From contig OZ244981.1 in NCBI GenBank assembly GCA_965223085.1, forward strand, positions 4,650,001 through 4,714,000: a DNA stretch of 64,000 bases, given 5' to 3'. Below, piece after piece: positions 45,110 to 53,710 of this stretch (the stretch's first letter is position 1; each line of letters starts with the position of its first letter). A model generated the notes under the pieces. The model had not been told where the DNA came from. It saw nothing but the letters and a program-made list of their open reading frames with translations, and did not search any database. Position numbers and translations under genes: made by a program. The stretch is from CBDCVO01 sp965223085. GTDB taxonomy: Bacteria; Pseudomonadota; Gammaproteobacteria; Ga0077536.

Positions 45110-45742
45110 GGTCACTTACTCCTCATCCAATTCTGATTATCCCTTAGACGCCCTCAATCGCTCACGTCGCACGACGATGAATTCGCGGTCACATCCGGAT
45201 CGAAATCCCGCCATCCGGCGGAAAACTGCACCAGCGGACGTGGATTATGTTGGCGCCCTAGATTGAGGTAGTTGCGATTCGCTTTCAATAGCGATTGATT
45301 CCGAGTTGCCAGGTACAAATCATGTGGCGCATAACATTGTCCAAATCAGGCGAACGCTCAACGCCGAATTTCCCGGTTTGCGAAAGTAGACCACGCGCGC
45401 CAGGCGGGATTTCAAACCGATGGCGCATAAATAAAACCGTTGATATCGCGACGTTGTCTGTTCAAGCGCAAGGCAACAATGCTGTGCCCCTGAATGGCGA
45501 TCCGTTGATGATCGCAACATCCCTCGTAATGTCTTACGCGCGTCCGGTCCCGATTTCCAGTGTCCTCGCGCTTCAGTCCACTTGATATAGATATTAGTAT
45601 ATTCTAATTTAATGATCGAGCAAGCTCTCTCGAAGCGAATTCGATGCGGTTGTCAATACGCTCCCGAACGGTTTTCGCGAGGATTGTTTCCCGAGACCGC
45701 TGCCGGTACGCCCGGCATAACGTTAAACGATGCAGGTACTCA
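45110..45742. other. Divergent intergenic region, no gene
   Basis: 633 bases between two divergent sulfur operons. The only clear feature is the palindrome at 45593-45608, listed separately. Short frames here have no recognisable motifs. Confidence 0.5.
45593..45608. promoter_or_regulatory. ATTAG-N6-CTAAT palindrome, candidate operator
   Basis: ATTAGTATATTCTAAT, inside an AT-rich stretch ~140 bases before the rhodanese gene. The same arms and spacing occur at 53272-53287, before the dsrE-shdr genes. The ArsR/SqrR-type protein at 60471 is the natural candidate binder. Confidence 0.6.
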
Positions 45743-46093
45743 ATGATGGCAACGACGATTGAAGAAATGGTGAAAACCGCGAAGGCGGAAATCAAAGAAG
45801 TGAGCGTCGATGAGGCGCGGACGATGCTGGGCAACGGTGCGACATTCATCGATGTCCGCGAGCCGCCTGAATGGAAAGATGGAACCGTGCCCGATGCCCT
45901 GTGCATTCCCCGTGGTGTACTTGAATGGAAATCGGCGGACGAAGATTCGCTGAAGGATAAATCCGCGCAGGTGGTTGTGTACTGCAAGACGGGTGGACGC
46001 TCGGCGCTCGCAACATTAGCCCTAAAGCAGCTCGGTTACGACAATGCCGTATCGATGGCTGGCGGTTATGAAGCCTGGTCAAAGGGATCCTAG
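45743..46093 (+). CDS. Rhodanese-domain sulfurtransferase
   Basis: About 116 residues from the ATG pair at 45743/45746 (MATTIEEMVKTAKAEIKEVS). It has GATFIDVREPPEWKDGTV and the active-site loop VVVYCKTGGRSALATLAL, whose cysteine takes the persulfide. A single-domain rhodanese beside tusA and dsrE2 reproduces the rhd-tusA-dsrE2 grouping of sulfur oxidisers, where the chain Rhd to TusA passes sulfur to the oxidation machinery. Confidence 0.9.
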   Translation: MMATTIEEMVKTAKAEIKEVSVDEARTMLGNGATFIDVREPPEWKDGTVPDALCIPRGVLEWKSADEDSLKDKSAQVVVYCKTGGRSALATLALKQLGYDNAVSMAGGYEAWSKGS

Positions 46094-46169
46094 ATGACAA
46101 CACGCCAGTCGGCTTGTCAATGCTCGCGGTACGCGTTTCCTGGCAGTGCTGCGTCGCCTACCTAGTACC

Positions 46170-46760
46170 ATGCACCAAGGTCAGCGGGATACGACCCGTC
46201 GTCTGAGAGGTTCGTTGAGAAACGTCGGCGATGCCGACGCGCCGCTACTGGACCGAGTCCCCACCGTCGATGAATTCGGCGGGCCTGTGGGCGATTTGCT
46301 GATACCGATGCCGCGACTGCGCGCCAAATCAGAGTCGCAAATTCGCAAGATCACGCATGAAATCCAAAATGTACTGGAAAGCTTCGGACGCGCGGTTGTA
46401 TTCGCTGAGTTGAATGTGAATCGAAACCAGCTCTGGATTTCCGTTCGGCCGTCACCAGGTATACGCGCACTGATCGCTGCCGGCATCCACCAGCGATACC
46501 TGGCGACAAAGCTGGTCGCTCATTTGTATGAGCGCCAAATGCGCCCTCTAAGCCGTTTTTTTGATCAGAAACCGGTAGGTATCGTCTTGTTGTTCATGCT
46601 CGACCAATTCGTTGCCCGTTGTTCGGCAAAACGCTTCAAAATCTGCAACGGCGCCCGGATCGGTGGCGAAGACTTCCAGGGTACCGTCGACAGGGACGTT
46701 ATTCAGCGCTTTCCTTGCTTTGAGAATTGGCAGCGGGCAATTCAGTCCTTTCGCATCTAA
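46170..46760 (+). CDS. Hypothetical protein; 3' part overlaps tusA antisense
   Basis: The first ~125 residues (VGDLLIPMPRLRAKSESQIR, then KITHEIQNVLESFGRAVVFA and SVRPSPGIRALIAAGIHQRY) look like real protein, with a regular amphipathic pattern. The last ~70 residues run antisense through tusA at 46548-46775 and are probably not native, so the authentic stop may have been lost. No family is recognised. It follows the rhodanese gene by ~75 bases. Confidence 0.45.
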   Translation: MHQGQRDTTRRLRGSLRNVGDADAPLLDRVPTVDEFGGPVGDLLIPMPRLRAKSESQIRKITHEIQNVLESFGRAVVFAELNVNRNQLWISVRPSPGIRALIAAGIHQRYLATKLVAHLYERQMRPLSRFFDQKPVGIVLLFMLDQFVARCSAKRFKICNGARIGGEDFQGTVDRDVIQRFPCFENWQRAIQSFRI

Positions 46761-46775
46761 TACTTCATCAGCCAT
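46548..46775 (-). CDS. tusA: TusA-family sulfur carrier, second copy
   Basis: 75 residues: VLDAKGLNCPLPILKARKAL has the CPLP motif, and NVPVDGTLEVFATDPGAVAD follows. It lies 36 bases after the dsrE2-like gene on the same strand. It differs clearly from the TusA at 44461 (CPGP), so the two may serve different donors or acceptors. Confidence 0.92.
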   Translation of the reverse strand: MADEVLDAKGLNCPLPILKARKALNNVPVDGTLEVFATDPGAVADFEAFCRTTGNELVEHEQQDDTYRFLIKKTA

Positions 46776-46811
46776 CGTTCATATCTCCGTGCTTCGCCAC
46801 CGCGTAGCAAA

Positions 46812-47300
46812 TTAAATAAACAAGTTGATATCGCACTCCGTTGCACATTCGATGTAAGTTGCCGCCCCGCCGAGTTCCGGGCCGTCGATCATGTCGTCGA
46901 TGTCGTATTCGAACAGATCCATGGTCATCTGGCAGGCAATCAAGCGTACATCTGACTCGACAGCGGCTTCGCGCAGCTCTTCCAATGAAGCCACACCTTT
47001 TTTCTTGATCAGATTTTTCATCATCATCGAAGCGGCGGCGTCTACGCCCGGAATAGCGGAAACCATATTCGGCATTGACATATGCATTCCGCCTACGGGT
47101 AGTTTCATCGCCGTATTGCCGAGCGTCGAGATTTGCGGTTTGAAATCCTTCAGCAATAACGGTAAGCCGTAGAATGTGAAAAACATGGTGACGTTCAAGC
47201 CCATCGCGGCCGCGGTGGTTGCGAGGATGAAAGGTGGATAACCCCAGTCGAGCGAGCCTTTCGTCACAATGATCGACATACTCTTTGCATCGGCGGTCAT
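46812..47300 (-). CDS. DsrE2-like protein (DsrE/DsrF/DrsH family)
   Basis: 162 residues from ATG 47300 (MTADAKSMSIIVTKGSLDWG). The hydrophobic N-terminal segment YPPFILATTAAAMGLNVTMF, GVASLEELREAAVESDV and the cysteine segment RLIACQMTMDLFEYDIDDMI, then GGAATYIECATECDINLFI, match DsrE2/DsrE3-type proteins of rhd-tusA-dsrE2 clusters. It probably shuttles sulfane sulfur with TusA. It is divergent from the plus-strand lip-shdr array. Confidence 0.85.
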   Translation of the reverse strand: MTADAKSMSIIVTKGSLDWGYPPFILATTAAAMGLNVTMFFTFYGLPLLLKDFKPQISTLGNTAMKLPVGGMHMSMPNMVSAIPGVDAAASMMMKNLIKKKGVASLEELREAAVESDVRLIACQMTMDLFEYDIDDMIDGPELGGAATYIECATECDINLFI

Positions 47301-47335
47301 GATACGTACCCCGGACAAAAAAGAATTCGGCTCAA

Positions 47336-47375
47336 ACTATATCCGATTTGTTTTATTAGTGAAATCGAATATAGT
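47336..47375. promoter_or_regulatory. Long imperfect palindrome in divergent gap
   Basis: ACTATATCCGATTT (47336-47349) and AAATCGAATATAGT (47362-47375) are inverted arms matching at 13 of 14 positions around a 12-base loop that contains ATTAG. It lies between dsrE2 (minus) and the start of the lip-shdr array (plus) and is a candidate operator for both. Confidence 0.55.
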
Positions 47376-47442
47376 GGTCTCGAAACGTCGATGGGCCTGT
47401 CGCTGACCCAGTCAATCATGGAAAGCTTCCGGCGTTGTCGAG

Positions 47443-47910
47443 GTGCAGCGCAACATGCGGAAAGCAAAGCCAGATACCACAAAGCAAACACCGCGCAGTA
47501 TCGGGTTACGACGCGCTCGGCGTGTCGACAATTCAGTCTTTCGACGTAACGGGAACGACTCTAACCATCCGCATGCGAATCCTCGCACCGGGGATGTGTA
47601 TGATTTGTATCAGCCACTCGATTGGCGCCCGGACAGCCCCGTAGTCTGCTTGCAGTCGGCTGGCGTGAACATACGCTCCCAAAGGTTTCAAACCCGTAAC
47701 TGCATCGATGCTTTTTACATATCGCAAAAAGTCGCCGCATCGAAACAGCAGTGCCGGCACGCTGCGGTACGAAGACTGCTGAATGGCGGGCATGGCGTTT
47801 TGTTGTTCGTTACCCTTGATCCACACCGGCTGACCACACTCGAGGGCGATGAACTACAACCAATAGAATTTGCCGCTTCGGCCGAACGACCCGTCGAGGT
47901 GACGAAATGA
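47443..47910 (+). CDS. Hypothetical protein, first gene of the lip array
   Basis: 155 residues; the N-terminal ~45 are basic and may not be translated. The body (VYDLYQPLDWRPDSPVVCLQ ... LDPHRLTTLEGDELQPIEFA) is not a family I recognise. Its stop overlaps the start of the radical SAM gene as ATGA, the coupling seen for the other genes in this array, which supports it being real. An antisense frame exists (47533-47826) but lacks such support. Confidence 0.5.
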   Translation: MQRNMRKAKPDTTKQTPRSIGLRRARRVDNSVFRRNGNDSNHPHANPRTGDVYDLYQPLDWRPDSPVVCLQSAGVNIRSQRFQTRNCIDAFYISQKVAASKQQCRHAAVRRLLNGGHGVLLFVTLDPHRLTTLEGDELQPIEFAASAERPVEVTK

Positions 47911-48944
47911 CTTGGACGACCAGGCTTGGCGAAATCGAAGAACTCGAAGACACTGACATCGATGGCTCATTGATCAAACGGATGGAACATGCAGCGGCGT
48001 ACCGGGCGTTGAATCCGATTCGATTTTCGACACCGACCTTCAAGGACTATGCAAGTACGGAGCTTAACGGCTGCGCCAAGAATAGCTTTCCGGCTTTTTC
48101 GATCACCGCGTCCGCTTGCGCCCTCGATTGCGATCATTGCCAGGCGAAAATCCTGGAGCCGATGATTCCAGCGACTGATCCAGCCATGCTTGATCGAAAA
48201 GTACGCGCGCTGATCGACATGCAGGACCTGCAGGGGTTTCTGCTCTCCGGTGGGTCGAATCGACGAAACGAGATCAAATACCAGCGCTTTTATCCTGTAA
48301 TCGAAAACCTAAAACGCGATTTTCCGTATCTGAGGATCGCGATCCACACTGCGCTGACCGATCGCGGTGGGGCGCAGGCAATGGCCGACGCCGGTGTCGA
48401 TACCGCGATGATGGATGTCATTGGCGCTGAGGAGACTATCCGCGACGTTTATCACCTCGCGCGGCCTGTCGAGGATTTCGAGGCAACGCTGGACGCATTG
48501 TGCGACACGGCGATGGAAATCACGCCGCATATCGTTATCGGGTTGCACTACGGGAAAATTCTGGGCGAGTTCGCTGCCCTGGAAATTGTGAGCCGATACG
48601 CTGTCAGTGCACTCGTGTTGGTCGTAGTGATGCCATTTTATGCTCGAAAGAACACCTTCAGCACGCCATCCGCGCACGACGTCGGTGGGATTTTTTTGCA
48701 GGCTCGCGAAACTTTACCCAAGCGACGCGTGCTGTTGGGCTGCGCACGGCCGGCCGGCATGCACAAGAGAGTAACGGATGCGTACGCGGTCATGGCGGGC
48801 CTTGATGGTATTGCTTTTCCGGCCGACGGCGCGGTCGCCGTCGCGAATGCAATCGGGCGACCGTATCATCAGGAGCACGCCTGTTGCTCGATAAAGCTGG
48901 GTCTCAGTCAACCGATTCGTCAGCGGGGATCGATGATCGCATGA
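47907..48944 (+). CDS. lipS1: Radical SAM lipoyl sulfur-insertion enzyme (LipS1/LipS2 type)
   Basis: 345 residues. The SAM cluster motif CALDCDHC (C71, C75, C78) is of the CxxxCxxC type; GFLLSGGSNRRNEIKY follows as the SAM-binding GGE-like strand. A second cysteine group (HACCSIKLG) lies near the C terminus. By gene order, radical SAM, FAD protein, radical SAM, lipoate ligase, beside shdr and lbpA, it is one of the two LipS enzymes that insert the two sulfurs into octanoyl-LbpA. Whether it is S1 or S2 is assigned from order and is tentative. The stop overlaps the next start by 4 bases. Confidence 0.78.
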   Translation: MTWTTRLGEIEELEDTDIDGSLIKRMEHAAAYRALNPIRFSTPTFKDYASTELNGCAKNSFPAFSITASACALDCDHCQAKILEPMIPATDPAMLDRKVRALIDMQDLQGFLLSGGSNRRNEIKYQRFYPVIENLKRDFPYLRIAIHTALTDRGGAQAMADAGVDTAMMDVIGAEETIRDVYHLARPVEDFEATLDALCDTAMEITPHIVIGLHYGKILGEFAALEIVSRYAVSALVLVVVMPFYARKNTFSTPSAHDVGGIFLQARETLPKRRVLLGCARPAGMHKRVTDAYAVMAGLDGIAFPADGAVAVANAIGRPYHQEHACCSIKLGLSQPIRQRGSMIA

Positions 48945-50011
48945 CCGTCATCACAACCGATGTCGTCGTGGCCGGGCTCGGCCCGGCAGGCGCCAGTGCC
49001 GCCCTTACCGCGGCCCAGCTTGGTCTTTCGGTCATCGGGGTTGATCGAAAAAACGAACCCGGAACGCCAGTTCAGTGCGCGGAATTCGTCCCGCGCTTCC
49101 CTTTGCCCTCCGTAGAGTCGTCCCGGGAGGCGGCGTGTCAGATGATCGACGCCATGCGGACTTTCGTCGAAACACAACCAGCGGACGTCCAGCACGAATT
49201 TCCCGGAGTAATGATCGACCGTGCACGTTTCGACGCGGCATTGGTCACCCGTGCGATGCGCCATGGCGCGGATTGCCGGTTCGGAACGGCCATTCACCGG
49301 TTTGATCGGAACGGACGGCTGGTTTTGAATGGCGGGACTGGCATCGAAGGGCGCGTCATTATCGCCGCCGACGGACCGAGATCACGGGTGGGCCAGACGC
49401 TTGGTCTTAGGAACAAAGAGATGGTCGCGGCACGTCAGCTCGGTGTCGAATTGATCGAACCTCACGCTGCAACCGACATTTTCCTAAATGCCGACTACGT
49501 TGGTGGCTACGGCTGGTTGTTCCCGCGCGGCTCAGTCGCGAATATCGGGATTGGCGTAGTGCCGGAGGTCAGCGCCGAGCTCAAGCAACTCCTAGAAAGA
49601 TTGCACACTAGCCTGGCTGATCAAGGTCGTGTTGGCCGCACGATTTTTTCGCGAACGGGGGGTATGATTCCGGTCGGGGGGATCACGGCGACCCGTCATC
49701 GAGTTGAAGACACATTAGTGGTGTTCTGCGGTGATGCTGCCGGTTTAACCAATCCGATCACGGGCGCCGGGATCAACGCAGCGGTGCAATCCGGCCATCT
49801 CGCTGGCGAGGCAGCGGCGTCGTTCATCGCAGGCGACGACCGTGCAGGCGACGACTATGATGAAGAACTACGCGACGTATTCGGGCCGTCGTTGTCGAGG
49901 GCGTACGCCGGCCGTGCGGCCCTGATGCGAGCGTATTCTCGCAATGCGAAACCGACTGACGCGGATCTGCGGGCATCGTGGATTGCCTACCCGGAATATT
50001 GGGCCGCCTGA
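48941..50011 (+). CDS. lipT: LipT-like FAD oxidoreductase (geranylgeranyl reductase family)
   Basis: 356 residues from ATG 48941 (MTVITTDVVVAGLGPAGASA), overlapping the previous stop. It has the ADP-binding GLGPAGASAALTAAQLGLSV, a substrate-side YGWLFPRGSVANIGIGV and the FAD motif VVFCGDAAGLTNPITGAGIN of geranylgeranyl-reductase-type flavoproteins. In shdr-linked lipoate clusters a protein of this type (LipT) lies between the two radical SAM genes and is proposed to supply electrons to them. That role is from literature memory and context. Confidence 0.8.
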   Translation: MTVITTDVVVAGLGPAGASAALTAAQLGLSVIGVDRKNEPGTPVQCAEFVPRFPLPSVESSREAACQMIDAMRTFVETQPADVQHEFPGVMIDRARFDAALVTRAMRHGADCRFGTAIHRFDRNGRLVLNGGTGIEGRVIIAADGPRSRVGQTLGLRNKEMVAARQLGVELIEPHAATDIFLNADYVGGYGWLFPRGSVANIGIGVVPEVSAELKQLLERLHTSLADQGRVGRTIFSRTGGMIPVGGITATRHRVEDTLVVFCGDAAGLTNPITGAGINAAVQSGHLAGEAAASFIAGDDRAGDDYDEELRDVFGPSLSRAYAGRAALMRAYSRNAKPTDADLRASWIAYPEYWAA

Positions 50012-50056
50012 ACGGGCGTGCGAGGTCACCGGACTCCGAAGCAGGAAAGAACGTAG

Positions 50057-51316
50057 ATGAGTTGCATCAAAAACCAAGGAACCGATCAAAACACCGATCG
50101 CGCGCGACACACGGGAATCAATCAGAAATCGGAAATGGTGCCGAGAGCGCCGCAGCCGACGCCGCGAATGTTGCGCAACGGAAACCGCGTTAAAACGAAC
50201 GCGATTGCACCGCGTGGCGTCTATCTGCCAAACAATAACCGTCTTACACCCGACATGCAGTCGCCCGAGTACGTCCAGTTATCGACGGCTGCGGCGATCA
50301 CGTTGGGGATCACGAGCGGCAGGATGTATCGCTGCCGTTGTACCCACTGCCTGAATTTGCTGCTGACCTACCCGGAGGGGTGTCGAGCGAACTGCGCGTA
50401 TTGCGGACTTGCGCGTCATCGTGAGACGGCGCGCGATTATGCAGACCGGAACTTCATTCGGGTCGACTGGCCGGCGGTACCGATGGACGAAATTGTCGAT
50501 ATCGTCGCGAGCGACGTCGATCACTCACCATTTCATCGGATGTGCATCTCGATGATCACCCACCCTCGTTCGGACGACGATACGGTAACGGTCTTAAAAA
50601 ATTGGACCGACCGCATCGACCCCAATGATATTCCTGTTTCCATACTCTCTAACCCGACGACGATGGGTCGGGCGGATGTCGCCCGCCTGAGGGATCTGGG
50701 CGCCGATATCTTTACCGTTGCATTGGACGCGGCAACACCGGAAATCTTCGACCAGACACGCGGCAAGGGCATGCAATCTCCACACAAATGGAAGAAGTAT
50801 TGGGAGGTTCTGTTGGATGCCCGGGATATTTTCGGACCCGAGAAGTTCGGCGCGCACATCATTGTCGGAATGGGTGAAACCGAGGCCGAAGTACTGGAAC
50901 TCGTTCAAAAGCTAGTCGATCTCGGTGGGCACAGCCACATGTTCTGTTTTTTTCCCGAGCGCGGGTCCCTGATGGACCACTTGCCCGCGACCCCGCGGGA
51001 TCAATGGCGTCGAGTGCAGCTGGCCCGCTATTTGATCGATTATCGCGGTGTAAATGTGCGCGATATGAAGTTCGATGACCAGGGCAGCCTCGTCGCGTAC
51101 GGTATCTCGGAAGCGGAATTGGGCGATATCGTTGACGAAGGCATCGCGTTCCGGACATCCGGATGTCCCGGCACGGAACGCGATGACGTCTCGGCCTGCG
51201 ATCGCCCGTACGGTGATTCTCCGCCCAGCAACATCGCGAGCTTCCCGTTTCAACCGAAGAAAAAGGATCTCGAAAAAATTCGTCGGCAGCTGGACATCCC
51301 GGTCGCCCTGAAATAA
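50057..51316 (+). CDS. lipS2: Radical SAM lipoyl sulfur-insertion enzyme (second LipS)
   Basis: Up to 419 residues; the true start may lie downstream of 50057, since the first ~45 residues are low in pattern. The SAM motif is CRANCAYCG (C109, C113, C116), preceded by an additional group CRCTHC (C93, C95, C98) that could hold the auxiliary sulfur-donor cluster. Later GAHIIVGMGETEAEVLELVQ and FFPERGSLMD are biotin/lipoyl-synthase-like. The C terminus also has cysteines (SGCPGTERDDVSACDRPYG). Numbering as S2 rests on gene order only. Confidence 0.78.
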   Translation: MSCIKNQGTDQNTDRARHTGINQKSEMVPRAPQPTPRMLRNGNRVKTNAIAPRGVYLPNNNRLTPDMQSPEYVQLSTAAAITLGITSGRMYRCRCTHCLNLLLTYPEGCRANCAYCGLARHRETARDYADRNFIRVDWPAVPMDEIVDIVASDVDHSPFHRMCISMITHPRSDDDTVTVLKNWTDRIDPNDIPVSILSNPTTMGRADVARLRDLGADIFTVALDAATPEIFDQTRGKGMQSPHKWKKYWEVLLDARDIFGPEKFGAHIIVGMGETEAEVLELVQKLVDLGGHSHMFCFFPERGSLMDHLPATPRDQWRRVQLARYLIDYRGVNVRDMKFDDQGSLVAYGISEAELGDIVDEGIAFRTSGCPGTERDDVSACDRPYGDSPPSNIASFPFQPKKKDLEKIRRQLDIPVALK

Positions 51317-51383
51317 AGCCGGCACCGGGCGTGATCGTCACAGCAGTTTTCCGATTCGCCGAGCCCGGGTTAAATCGAAACCG

Positions 51384-52463
51384 ATGCCTGCCAATTTTCG
51401 GGTGATCGATACGGGCGTCCGGAGTGGTCGGCAAAACATCGCCTTCGACGGTGCGATGCTCGAAGCGATCGGCACCAATGACATCCCGGACAGCATCAGG
51501 TTTCTGCGTTTCTGTCCGACCGTGCTGGTCGGTCGGCACCAGGCGCTACGCCACGAAGTCGAACTCGAGTACTGCTTGAAGAACGATATTGGCGTTGCGC
51601 GCCGATTAACCGGCGGGGGCGCGATTTATTTCGATGAAGGACAAATCGGCTGGGAGTTGGTCTTTCGCCGTGCGAGCCTCGGCATTGCCTCGCTTACCGA
51701 ACTCACCCGCGAAATCTGTGAAGCGGCGGCACTCGGATTAAGCAGCCTTGGAATCGACGCGCGCTACCGTCCGCGCAACGATATCGAGGTCGACGGCAGA
51801 AAAGTCAGCGGCACGGGCGGTTTTTTCGACGGTGATTGTCTGTTCTATCAAGGCACGGTACTGGTGCAAATGGACCCTGAAATCATGGTGTCGGCGTTGC
51901 GTGTACCGGCGGCGAAACTCGGCAAGCGCGGCATAGCGTCGGCGGCGGCGAGAGTCGTGACATTGGGTGAATTGCTCGGCGATGGCGTTCCAGACTTTGA
52001 CGCCATCAAAGCGGCGCTGGTCCACGGATTCGAGCAACGCCTCGGGATACAAACCTACAATGATGAGCCTGCTGCTGCCGAAGAGCGTATTGCCCGACGC
52101 GTTTTCGGCGAGGAAGTCGGTACGGACGCGTTCGTCGAAGAGATTGACGCGCCCGCAGAGAGCGCAGACACCTCGGTTGGATATCACCAGACGGACGGTG
52201 GTGCACTGACTTGCTACGTGCGGCTCGAGGGCGGGAAACAGGACAGATTCCGGGAGATCGTGTTTACCGGCGACATATTCGTTACCCCGCCACGACTTGT
52301 TTTTGATCTCGAAGCGGCGCTCCGAGGCACACACGTTAGTCAGTATCGGGCGGTGGTTAGCGAATTTTTCGCCCGCGCGAATTACGACATGTTGAGCGTC
52401 ACGCCGTCGGATTTCGCCACGGCAATAGAAGATGCCCTGAGCCCGCATCACAACGCGCCCTGA
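51384..52463 (+). CDS. slplA: Lipoate:protein ligase of the sHdr-linked type
   Basis: 359 residues. The ligase motif VARRLTGGGAIYFDEGQIGW (RR at 73-74, GGG 77-79) binds the lipoyl-adenylate, and the catalytic lysine is K140 in EVDGRKVSGTGGFF. A C-terminal accessory domain (REIVFTGDIFVTPPRLVFDL) is fused in the same chain. It would attach octanoate or lipoate to LbpA, the substrate for the adjacent LipS enzymes. Canonical LipA/LipB are not seen here. Confidence 0.88.
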   Translation: MPANFRVIDTGVRSGRQNIAFDGAMLEAIGTNDIPDSIRFLRFCPTVLVGRHQALRHEVELEYCLKNDIGVARRLTGGGAIYFDEGQIGWELVFRRASLGIASLTELTREICEAAALGLSSLGIDARYRPRNDIEVDGRKVSGTGGFFDGDCLFYQGTVLVQMDPEIMVSALRVPAAKLGKRGIASAAARVVTLGELLGDGVPDFDAIKAALVHGFEQRLGIQTYNDEPAAAEERIARRVFGEEVGTDAFVEEIDAPAESADTSVGYHQTDGGALTCYVRLEGGKQDRFREIVFTGDIFVTPPRLVFDLEAALRGTHVSQYRAVVSEFFARANYDMLSVTPSDFATAIEDALSPHHNAP

Positions 52464-52465
52464 CC

Positions 52466-53164
52466 GTGAAGCAGTTGAGCGTCATACAGCACACCTCCGC
52501 CGATTATCTCGGCTTGATGGAAGACCACCTGGAAGGCCGCCGAATTCGCTTTCGGTATCGCAGACCGTTTACTGAGCGTGGTTCCGTGCCGTCGATAGCG
52601 CAGGTCGGTGACGGCCTGATCCTGCTTGGTGGTGGTCCCTGGGGAAGTGCCGGTGTTCGCAACGTCCCCACGCTGGTCGAAGAAGTGGAGCTGACCCATG
52701 CGTGTCTCGCTGCAGGGTTGCCTGTCGTTGGCATCGGCCTGGGCGCCCAGATTCTCGCACTGGCTGCCGGTGGCACCACGTCGGTCGAACCCCTAGCGTT
52801 GACCGTACGGTACGTTGAGTCATGCGACGATAACGCCCTGAACGGGTTTCTGCCACGGCGGTTTCCGTTGGTGGAATACATGCGCGACCGCGCGACACCG
52901 CCCCGCCATGCCAACATTCTTGCCCGCGATGAACTGCAGCGCCCCGCTGTGTTCCAGATCGGCGCGGCGGCGTTTGGTTTTACCGGGCATCCTGGTATGA
53001 AGCTTGCGATGGTGGAAAATCTCATCATGGAATTCGAAGAGATCCCCGAAAACACTTCCGCGGGTCTCCGTGAGCTACGTGTGATAAAGACGGAAATCGA
53101 GAACGCGCTGGTTCCCATGATGACGGGATTGATTCAGCTAACCGGACTAATGCGCGATGACTGA
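52466..53164 (+). CDS. Class I glutamine amidotransferase-like protein without nucleophile
   Basis: 232 residues from GTG 52466, two bases after the ligase stop. The fold signatures are present (LILLGGGPWGSAGVRNVPTL; QIGAAAFGFTGHPGMKLAMV), but the nucleophile elbow, normally GxCxG, reads VVGIGLGAQILALA with glycine at residue 91. A glutaminase reaction is therefore not expected. Its fixed place in the lip array suggests a structural or regulatory role in lipoate attachment to LbpA. Confidence 0.75.
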   Translation: MKQLSVIQHTSADYLGLMEDHLEGRRIRFRYRRPFTERGSVPSIAQVGDGLILLGGGPWGSAGVRNVPTLVEEVELTHACLAAGLPVVGIGLGAQILALAAGGTTSVEPLALTVRYVESCDDNALNGFLPRRFPLVEYMRDRATPPRHANILARDELQRPAVFQIGAAAFGFTGHPGMKLAMVENLIMEFEEIPENTSAGLRELRVIKTEIENALVPMMTGLIQLTGLMRDD

Positions 53165-53271
53165 CACTATGGAAAACAACGAAATTACCACGGCGTCGCT
53201 TTATTGCGCTGCCGCACTTTGCACCTGATCGGAACAACAGCCTGCGGCCGTTGCGCGCGTCCGGAATCTAT

Positions 53272-53287
53272 ATTAGCCTTATCTAAT
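53272..53287. promoter_or_regulatory. ATTAG-N6-CTAAT palindrome, candidate operator
   Basis: ATTAGCCTTATCTAAT, 34 bases before the dsrE start, in an AT-rich gap. Same arms and spacing as at 45593-45608. Confidence 0.6.
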
Positions 53288-53321
53288 AAATAAGCTGCCT
53301 AAGCTAGCGGAGTTGCAACCC

Positions 53322-53699
53322 ATGTCTGAGAAACTCGTTATTGTCATGGCCAATACGGATCCCCGAAACGGGGAGGAACTCGGTGCGCCCATTTTCCAGG
53401 CCAGCGTGGCGGCCGCCATGGACTACGATGTGGACGTCATTTGCACCGCGACGTCGGGCCGGCTAATGAAAAAGGGTGTTGCCGAGAATCTTTACGTTAA
53501 GGAAGGCTCTCCGAAATCGGTTTACGACTTCATACAGGACGCGCACGAAGCAGGGGTCAAATTCTATTGTTGCTCGCCTAACCTCGATCTCTTCGACATG
53601 ACGAAAGAGGACCTGGTGCCGGAATGCGAAGGGATAGTCGGTGGCGCTCATTTGATCGAGCTGATCATGGAAGATGACTGCAAGGTCCTCACTTACTGA
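53322..53699 (+). CDS. DsrE3-type sulfur transferase
   Basis: 125 residues from ATG 53322 (MSEKLVIVMANTDPRNGEEL). The cysteines in GVKFYCCSPNLDLFDMTKED sit where DsrE3 proteins carry the active cysteine. It directly precedes shdrC1. In Hyphomicrobium a DsrE3C protein in this position passes sulfur to TusA and sHdr, so it is probably the dedicated sulfur feeder. Confidence 0.82.
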   Translation: MSEKLVIVMANTDPRNGEELGAPIFQASVAAAMDYDVDVICTATSGRLMKKGVAENLYVKEGSPKSVYDFIQDAHEAGVKFYCCSPNLDLFDMTKEDLVPECEGIVGGAHLIELIMEDDCKVLTY

Positions 53700-53710
53700 A
53701 CGAGATTGGT

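Noticed and set aside
47533..47826. 97-residue minus-strand frame inside 47443-47910
   Set aside because: The plus-strand frame has ATGA coupling to the next gene; the minus frame has no supporting context.
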